From the NCBI GenBank assembly GCA_937936675.1, contig CALDDL010000164.1:1-21326 (forward strand): a stretch of DNA of 21,326 nucleotides. Reading direction: 5' to 3'. Source of the stretch: an uncultured bacterium. GTDB lineage: Bacteria > Bacteroidota > Ignavibacteria > Ignavibacteriales > Melioribacteraceae. Positions 15,765 to 21,326 of this stretch are shown one piece after another. The stretch's first letter is position 1; every line of letters starts with the position of its first letter. The notes below the pieces were generated by a model that was not told the origin of the DNA, searched no databases, and saw only the letters and a list, made by a program, of their open reading frames with translations. The position numbers and the translations under genes were made by a program.

Positions 15765-17203
15765 TGTCCGAATTGATTAATGTAAGAAAGAATTCTGTCT
15801 ATTCTTTTTTCTCAATATTTTTCAGATTATTTTCCAATGTAATACTCTTTTGGCTTATTGCAAGATATTATGGCAAAGAAATATTTGGTCAGTTTACATT
15901 GGCGCAGACATTTGCTTCCATATTTGTAGTCTTTGCTGATTTTGGTTTTGATATGCTATTGGCTACTGAAGTTCCAAAGAATAGAGATAATGCCGTCTCT
16001 ATTTTTAGTTCTTTCTTCCCTATTAAGTTATTTTTTACTACAATAGCTTTTATTGGAATGATATTATTGATTGTGCTTAATGATTACAGTCAAGATGTTA
16101 AGATATTAATTTTTGTGTTTAGTTTCTATGCGATTTTTACAACCATTACAAATTTTCTATTTGGCTTTCTAAAGGGGCATGAGAAACTACAATACGAAAC
16201 TAAAGTTTCTTTTACTGTTAATTTTGGTACTCTTGTTATATTATTATTTTTTGTTCTTAATAAAACAAACATCATAACTATTGCAATTATTTTTGCTATT
16301 ACAAGGTTTTTTGGACTTTTATTAACCGTTTATTATACATTAAGAGTTCAACCAAATATATCATTCAAAATAAAATTGGCAAACTACTCTAAGATCATTA
16401 ACCAGGTATTGATCTTTGGGCTCTTTTTAATTTTTGGAAATTTATACTTTCAATTGGATACAATTCTATTATCATTTTATAAGGGTGAAAGTTCTGTTGG
16501 AATTTACCAAGCTGTTTTTAGGATTGTACTTTTACCTCTAATTTTGCCTGAAGTAATGATTAATAGTATTCTTCCTGTACTTTCTCGCAACTTCAATGAT
16601 AATTATATTACATGGAATTTATTAGGAAAAACACTTAATAAATTTCTTTTAATATTAGGAATTCCATTTTTTTTAGGTTCCTTTTTCTTCGCTGAAAATA
16701 TTATTAATTTGATATATGTAGGGAAAGAATATGCTTTATCGATTCCTGTACTCAAAATATTTTCTTTAATTATTTTAATCAGATTTTATGCCGAGACTTT
16801 TGGATTAATGTTGACAACATCGGGCAAGCAAAATTATAGGATGATAATTGTAGTTGCAGCGACATTTATTAATCTCGCTTTGAATATGTATTTAATTCCA
16901 ATTTATGGAGTTATTGGTGCCGCATCTGTTTCGCTGATTACAAATATTTTTGTAATGTTTTCATTTATTTTAATTCAGAAAAATTTGTTTTCTAATTGGT
17001 CAAATAATATTCTGAACTCTAATATATTATACGGATTTATATCCATGACTTTATTATTCTACTTATTAACTTTAGTTAACTTGTGGTATTTGAGTTTCTT
17101 GATAGTATTAGGATATTTAGTTTTTGCATATTTCAAAATATTGAGTGCATCCGAAAAAGATTTCTTCTCATTTTTTAAGAATTTTAAATTCACAAACAAC
17201 TAA
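15764..17203 (+). CDS. Wzx-type flippase (polysaccharide biosynthesis protein)
   Basis: This 479-residue, very hydrophobic protein with about 12-14 membrane helices is a member of the MOP superfamily that flips undecaprenyl-linked repeat units across the inner membrane. The N-terminal segment (about 10-75: NSVYSFFSIFFR, ARYYGKEIFGQFTLAQ, DFGFDMLLATEV) is typical of Wzx proteins. The later half repeats the fold with SVGIYQAVFRIV and an EYALSIPVLKIFS segment. It overlaps wzz by one base and abuts wzy with no gap, so the three products are probably made together. Substrate specificity cannot be read from the sequence. Very AT-rich coding here largely reflects Phe, Ile and Leu content. Confidence 0.9.
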   Translation: MSELINVRKNSVYSFFSIFFRLFSNVILFWLIARYYGKEIFGQFTLAQTFASIFVVFADFGFDMLLATEVPKNRDNAVSIFSSFFPIKLFFTTIAFIGMILLIVLNDYSQDVKILIFVFSFYAIFTTITNFLFGFLKGHEKLQYETKVSFTVNFGTLVILLFFVLNKTNIITIAIIFAITRFFGLLLTVYYTLRVQPNISFKIKLANYSKIINQVLIFGLFLIFGNLYFQLDTILLSFYKGESSVGIYQAVFRIVLLPLILPEVMINSILPVLSRNFNDNYITWNLLGKTLNKFLLILGIPFFLGSFFFAENIINLIYVGKEYALSIPVLKIFSLIILIRFYAETFGLMLTTSGKQNYRMIIVVAATFINLALNMYLIPIYGVIGAASVSLITNIFVMFSFILIQKNLFSNWSNNILNSNILYGFISMTLLFYLLTLVNLWYLSFLIVLGYLVFAYFKILSASEKDFFSFFKNFKFTNN

Positions 17204-18463
17204 ATGACATTAATTTCTGCTATATTATTTTTAATAGTATTTTTGGTTCTATTACTTCCAATTATAAGAAAAGAGGATATTTTTTCTCCCGCAAAAATAT
17301 TTACAATTATTTGGGCGTTGACATTAGGATTAGCAGAATTAAAATTTAGCCGGCTGCAGCATGAATGGAATGGTTATGGCTGGTTAATGTTATCAATAGG
17401 AATATTTTCATTCCTTTTAGGTTGTTTTATTATATATTCTCAAAATTATGAAGTAAAGATTTTACCTTTATCATCAATTCGGAATTATTTTCAGAATTTA
17501 TTGATAGATAAGAAAAAATATAAGAATATTATATTACTACTTTTCTTAATGTATATAGTCTCATTTCTTGGGAATTATTTAATTGAAGGATATCTTCCGC
17601 TATTCCATTATAATCCGGGTCAATCAAGAGCTTTTTGGGGTGTCTTCGGAATTGGTTTATTAATTCACTCTGCTACTGCTATAATTATTTTAATTACTGG
17701 TTACATACTTATAGCAAAGCCGCCATTGATGGAAAAATTATTTTTCATGTTTTTGATAATTGTAATTTTCGTTTCTTATTTAACAATTTTACAACGCTTT
17801 AATCTTATGTTTGCAATCTTATCGTCTATCGTTGTAGTTTATTATACAAGCAACGCCTTAAGACCAAGAAATGCGTTGATATTCCTTTTGTTGATTGTCG
17901 GGTTAATGTATTCGGTTCAATTTTTGAGAACAAGTTCTTTAGTCTCCGGATATCTTTATAATTTAGCCGAAATGAAAATTAGTCCAAAGTATGCAATTAT
18001 AACCGAACCTTATATGTATTTTGTGATGAATCCCGAGAATTTTGTAAGAGCAGTTAATAGATTGGAAACGCATACTTATGGATATTACACTTTTAATTTT
18101 GTCCTCTCTTTAAGCGGAACAAAAAAAATAATCACCGATTATGTAGCTTTGAATAATTTTCCATTTTTAAATAGTAGTTATAATACATATTCAGCTTTAT
18201 GGGATTATTATAGAGACTTTGGTATTTGGGGACTTAGTGGTATCCCTTTTCTTTTGGGCTTTTTTATTTCCTCTTTCTATTATAAACTTCGTTCTTCGCC
18301 TTCTTTAGTTGTTTTAATGTCATATTCAATATTTATTTTTATAATTGCTATTTCATTTTTTGTAAACACTTTGGGATTACTACATTTCTTTTTTAATTCT
18401 ATTTTAATTATAGTAGCGGCAAAATATATTGATAATAGTAGTTTAATTAAAACATCTAAATAA
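17204..18463 (+). CDS. Wzy-like O-antigen / oligosaccharide repeat-unit polymerase
   Basis: This 419-residue integral membrane protein has about 10-12 helices and one large extracytoplasmic loop (about 241-340), the layout of Wzy polymerases that join lipid-linked repeat units in the periplasm. The loop contains many aromatics and ends with NTYSALWDYYRDFGIWG (327-343), which resembles the conserved end-of-loop region in oligosaccharide repeat-unit polymerases, followed by closing helices. These proteins are poorly conserved, so the call rests on topology and on position directly after wzx (start immediately after the wzx stop) and before glycosyltransferases. A WaaL-type ligase is a less likely alternative. 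Confidence 0.8.
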   Translation: MTLISAILFLIVFLVLLLPIIRKEDIFSPAKIFTIIWALTLGLAELKFSRLQHEWNGYGWLMLSIGIFSFLLGCFIIYSQNYEVKILPLSSIRNYFQNLLIDKKKYKNIILLLFLMYIVSFLGNYLIEGYLPLFHYNPGQSRAFWGVFGIGLLIHSATAIIILITGYILIAKPPLMEKLFFMFLIIVIFVSYLTILQRFNLMFAILSSIVVVYYTSNALRPRNALIFLLLIVGLMYSVQFLRTSSLVSGYLYNLAEMKISPKYAIITEPYMYFVMNPENFVRAVNRLETHTYGYYTFNFVLSLSGTKKIITDYVALNNFPFLNSSYNTYSALWDYYRDFGIWGLSGIPFLLGFFISSFYYKLRSSPSLVVLMSYSIFIFIIAISFFVNTLGLLHFFFNSILIIVAAKYIDNSSLIKTSK

Positions 18464-18465
18464 TT

Positions 18466-19365
18466 ATGTATTTACCAACCGTTACTATAATATTAATAAA
18501 TTATAATGGAGTAGATGATACTCTTGATTGTTTAGAATCATTGAAGGAAATCGATTACCCAAATTTTAGGATTGTTGTAGTTGATAATAATTCTTCGGGA
18601 GATGATGTTAATATTATTAAATCCAAATATGCAGATTTTATCTCGAAGATAATTTGCAGTGAACAGAATCTCGGTTTCTCGGGTGGGAATAATCTAGGGA
18701 TTAAATATGCTCTCGAAAATAATTCTGATTACGTTTTGCTTCTTAATAATGATACAATAGTAGAACAGGATTTTCTTTCGGTAATGATTAATAAAAGTAA
18801 TGAATATCCTGAAGCCGGAATAATTACTTGCAGAATAAATTATTTCGATAAGAAAGATGTTGCATGGTATAGCGGCGGATATATTAGTAAAATAAAGGGT
18901 TCTGGGTTTGATCTTAATCTTCCGCAAAATAGTAATGATACATTCTGCTCATTTGCATCAGGATGTAATTTACTGATTAAAAAAGAAGTGATTGAAAAAG
19001 TAGGTCTCTTAGATGAGAAATATTTCCTCTATCTTGAAGATACGGATTATTGCGCTCGCGCGATTGAGAATAGATTTAAGATATTTTTTACAAATGAAAC
19101 AAAGATATATCACAAAGTATGCTCCACTACCGGTAAAGAATTTAAGAATCTTCCATTATATTATAGTGTGCGTAATCGTTTCTATTTTATTAAGAAAAAT
19201 TATCCTCTTTGGGCACCAATTTCTTTTTTTTATTTAATTTCTACAATATTTATTAAAGCATTTTCTCAAAGCAATAAAAAAGAATATATAAAGATAGTAT
19301 TTAAGTCATTATCTGATTTTGTATCAGATAAAATGGGAAGAACAAATTATTTTGAAAGAGGATAG
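18466..19365 (+). CDS. Glycosyltransferase family 2 (rhamnosyltransferase-like)
   Basis: This 299-residue cytoplasmic or membrane-associated inverting GT-A enzyme probably adds one sugar to the repeat unit. The N-terminal VTIILINYNGVDDTLDCLES (6-25) is the GT2 nucleotide-binding start. It is followed by VVVDNNSSGD (37-46), QNLGFSGGNNLGI (67-79), the LLLNNDT metal-binding segment (91-97, in place of DXD), and an acceptor-side region with ASGCNLLIKKEV (164-175) and LYLEDTDYCARA (188-199). This layout matches WbbL-like rhamnosyltransferases; with rfbB nearby a deoxyhexose donor is plausible but unproven. A C-terminal hydrophobic or basic helix (about 243-265) may contact the membrane. It starts two bases after the wzy stop. 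Confidence 0.9.
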   Translation: MYLPTVTIILINYNGVDDTLDCLESLKEIDYPNFRIVVVDNNSSGDDVNIIKSKYADFISKIICSEQNLGFSGGNNLGIKYALENNSDYVLLLNNDTIVEQDFLSVMINKSNEYPEAGIITCRINYFDKKDVAWYSGGYISKIKGSGFDLNLPQNSNDTFCSFASGCNLLIKKEVIEKVGLLDEKYFLYLEDTDYCARAIENRFKIFFTNETKIYHKVCSTTGKEFKNLPLYYSVRNRFYFIKKNYPLWAPISFFYLISTIFIKAFSQSNKKEYIKIVFKSLSDFVSDKMGRTNYFERG

Positions 19366-19373
19366 TTTTTAAA

Positions 19374-20501
19374 ATGCGAATTGCAATTGATGGAAGGGTT
19401 TTAGATAGAAAAATTACAGGTACAGGAAGATATCTTCAAAATCTTCTTTTGGAATTACCCAATAATCATGATGATAAAAATGATTATACTCTTTTCACAA
19501 ATACTAAACTTAATTTTGATTCTGAGTTCTTTACGATAGTAAATGTAAAAGAATCGTTTATTCCTATGAAGCTTTATTCACCTATCTGGTTTAATTATGA
19601 ACTGCCAAGATTATTGAAAGAGTATAATATTGATATATTGTTAACTCCAAACATAGTCGTTCCATTAGTTAATATCGGAAAAACAAAAATAATTACAGTA
19701 GTTCATGATATAATACCTAGGATATTCCCGGAATACTACCCATATTTTTACAAAAAATATCTATCGGTTTTTCTTCCCCCCTCAATAGAAAAAGCAGATA
19801 TCATAATCACTGTGTCAGAGCAATCGAAAGAGGATTTAGTAAATTATTATAACGTACCCGAAGAAAAGTTAAGAGTAGTATATAATACTTCTGCAACAAT
19901 TTTTAATTCATCTTCTTCGAAACGAGATTCAAAAAAATTACTTGAAGATAGACTTGCAATAAATCAAGATTATCTCTTGTATGTAGGTGTAATAGAGAAG
20001 AGAAAAAATGTAATGGGGATTATTAAAATTCTCGATATTATAAAAAGGTCCGGGAGTAGATTAATACTTGTTATTGTTGGCAAACCGGGATTTTTATCAA
20101 AAGAAATAATTGAAGAAATAGAAAAACGAAAAGATATAATTAAATATTTTAATTATGTTGATGACGAGAAATTGAAGCTTTTATACACGAATGCATTCGC
20201 ATTTATTTTCCCTTCATATTATGAAGGATTCGGCATTCCGCCATTAGAAGCAATGCAATCAGGCATCCCTGTTCTTTCTTCCGATAAATCCGCTCTTTTG
20301 GAAGTTGTAGGGAAAGGGGGTATTATTCATGACCCCGATAATCATAATGCCTTTGCTATTGATATTTTGAAATTAGAGAATGATTCCGATTTTTATAATA
20401 ATTTGATTGAACGAGGATTGGAACAAGCAAAAAAATTTGATATAAAAGAAATGACTTCTAGATTAGTCAATATTATTAATGAAATACATTTGGATAAATA
20501 A
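19374..20501 (+). CDS. Glycosyltransferase family 4 (GT-B, retaining)
   Basis: This 375-residue enzyme probably builds the polysaccharide repeat unit from a nucleotide sugar. The N-terminal domain starts MRIAIDGRVL with GTGRY (16-20), followed by HDIIPRIFPEYY (111-122) and ITVSEQSKEDL (145-155). The C-terminal nucleotide-binding domain holds YVGVIEKRKN (203-212) and the GT4 E-x7-E motif in SYYEGFGIPPLEAM (281-294; Glu 284 and 292). Length and motifs are complete, close to mannosyltransferase-like GT4 proteins, but donor and acceptor cannot be assigned. AGAGGA at 19357-19362, inside the previous gene, is a plausible ribosome binding site. Confidence 0.92.
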   Translation: MRIAIDGRVLDRKITGTGRYLQNLLLELPNNHDDKNDYTLFTNTKLNFDSEFFTIVNVKESFIPMKLYSPIWFNYELPRLLKEYNIDILLTPNIVVPLVNIGKTKIITVVHDIIPRIFPEYYPYFYKKYLSVFLPPSIEKADIIITVSEQSKEDLVNYYNVPEEKLRVVYNTSATIFNSSSSKRDSKKLLEDRLAINQDYLLYVGVIEKRKNVMGIIKILDIIKRSGSRLILVIVGKPGFLSKEIIEEIEKRKDIIKYFNYVDDEKLKLLYTNAFAFIFPSYYEGFGIPPLEAMQSGIPVLSSDKSALLEVVGKGGIIHDPDNHNAFAIDILKLENDSDFYNNLIERGLEQAKKFDIKEMTSRLVNIINEIHLDK

Positions 20502-20510
20502 ATAAAAGAA

Positions 20511-21326
20511 ATGAAAATACTTATTGTAATAACTAAAGCTGATATAGGTGGAGCGCAAGTATTTGTTTTAAATCTAGCTTCTAAATTAAAGCAGCGTGGA
20601 TTTGATGTCGATGTGGCAGCAGGAACAGGCGATTTTTTATTTGCCGAATTAGAGAAAAAAGGAGTAAATTATTACTATTTGGATGAACTTAAAAGAAATT
20701 TTAGCATATTAGATTCGCTTTATTTTATTAAAAAATTATATCAAATTTTAAAGCACTCACAATATGATCTGATTCATCTCAATAGCTCTAATACATTGAT
20801 AAGTGCAATTTCGGTTTGGTTCTTAAAAATAAAACCAAAATTCCTTTTTACATTTCATGGACTCTCTTTCTTAGATAAAAATTATAGTGCAATCCCCGGT
20901 CTTAAAGGGCTTGTTAAATTATACTTTAAAATCTTTGCTACTAATGTGGATGAATGCGTTTTTGTTAGTGTAGTCAATAAAGAAGAATCTATTAAATCCA
21001 AAATCACCGAAAAAGGTGTTGTGATCTATAATGGATTGGATCTAAAAGAAGAAGATTTTCTTACTAAGAAAGAAGCACGAAAATTTATCTCAGAGAGATG
21101 TAATTATGATCTTAATAATAATTTTGTAATAGGCTCGACAGGTAGATTAGCTTATCAGAAAAATTATGAATTTCTTATTACAAATTTCGATTCGATAAAA
21201 AGTAAGTATCCCGGAATTAAATTAGTAATTATTGGTGATGGTCCTGATCTTGCTAAATTAAAATCATTAGTAAAAAATCACAAATGTGAAGAAGATATAT
21301 TCTTTGCCGGTGCAATAAAAGAATCG
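20511..21326 (+). CDS. Glycosyltransferase family 4, 3' end cut by window edge
   Basis: An open frame of 272 codons runs from ATG 20511, 9 bases after the previous stop, to the last base of the window. It starts KILIVITKADIGGAQVFVLN, the usual GT4 acceptor-side opening with the GGA loop. It continues with LIHLNSSNTL, FTFHGLSF, VIYNGLD, GSTGRLAYQKNYEFLI (start of the nucleotide-sugar domain) and IIGDGPDL (240-247). The E-x7-E catalytic region should lie just beyond the window. It is a third glycosyltransferase of the cluster; its sugar specificity is unknown. Confidence 0.9.
   Translation, partial: MKILIVITKADIGGAQVFVLNLASKLKQRGFDVDVAAGTGDFLFAELEKKGVNYYYLDELKRNFSILDSLYFIKKLYQILKHSQYDLIHLNSSNTLISAISVWFLKIKPKFLFTFHGLSFLDKNYSAIPGLKGLVKLYFKIFATNVDECVFVSVVNKEESIKSKITEKGVVIYNGLDLKEEDFLTKKEARKFISERCNYDLNNNFVIGSTGRLAYQKNYEFLITNFDSIKSKYPGIKLVIIGDGPDLAKLKSLVKNHKCEEDIFFAGAIKES

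Noticed and set aside
15764..18463. Very AT-rich wzx-wzy segment as possible recent horizontal transfer
   Set aside because: Both products are rich in Phe, Ile, Leu and Tyr, which alone lowers GC. No mobile element, repeat boundary or tRNA was seen, and composition could not be computed.
1..21326. CRISPR arrays, tRNA or rRNA genes, insertion sequences, toxin-antitoxin or defence genes
   Set aside because: Coding genes fill nearly the whole window. The only sizeable gap (11103-11253) holds a terminator and a possible promoter, and no direct repeat array, transposase or cloverleaf was seen.

Overview
The window is a low-GC (roughly one third G+C by eye), fully co-directional stretch in which every gene reads on the + strand. 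It joins two chromosomal modules: the 3' two-thirds of a division and cell wall (dcw) cluster, and the start of an extracellular or surface polysaccharide operon. The gene order murE-murF-mraY-murD-ftsW-murG-murC-ftsQ-ftsA-ftsZ, the Gram-negative outer-membrane proteins (a signal peptide plus a beta-barrel ending in Phe, and an SLBB exporter), the low GC, and one TAnnTTTG-like promoter box suggest the Bacteroidota/Chlorobiota/Ignavibacteria group. Usable Shine-Dalgarno sequences before murC, ftsA and ftsZ fit Ignavibacteria-like lineages better than typical Bacteroidia. This placement is an inference; no rRNA or marker search was possible.

Positions 2-11102 (dcw). The MurE C-terminus carries the DNPR signature of meso-diaminopimelate-adding enzymes, so peptidoglycan is probably of the meso-DAP type. 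MurE and MurF build UDP-MurNAc-pentapeptide, MraY and MurG make lipid I and lipid II, and MurC and MurD supply the earlier L-Ala and D-Glu additions. FtsW is the SEDS glycosyltransferase of the septum, FtsQ the periplasmic divisome scaffold, and FtsA the membrane anchor for the FtsZ ring. Most junctions overlap by 1-8 bases (ATGA, TTGA, TAATG), which implies translational coupling. A strong intrinsic terminator follows ftsZ (11129-11197).

Positions 11198-21326 (surface polysaccharide). After a candidate promoter comes a small outer-membrane beta-barrel protein of unknown role. It is followed by a dTDP-glucose 4,6-dehydratase (sugar precursor), an SLBB-repeat export protein, a Wzz-type chain-length regulator without a kinase domain, a Wzx flippase, a Wzy-like polymerase, a GT2 glycosyltransferase and two GT4 glycosyltransferases. 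The last of these is cut by the window end. Gaps are at most about 25 bases, so this looks like one operon for a Wzx/Wzy-dependent polysaccharide, continuing beyond the window.

No tRNA, rRNA, CRISPR array, insertion sequence or phage gene was seen. I found no convincing new defence or mobile system. The more unusual points are an FtsZ with two C-terminal-peptide-like motifs, an elaborate terminator hairpin, and a non-canonical SLBB exporter behind an uncharacterised barrel protein.
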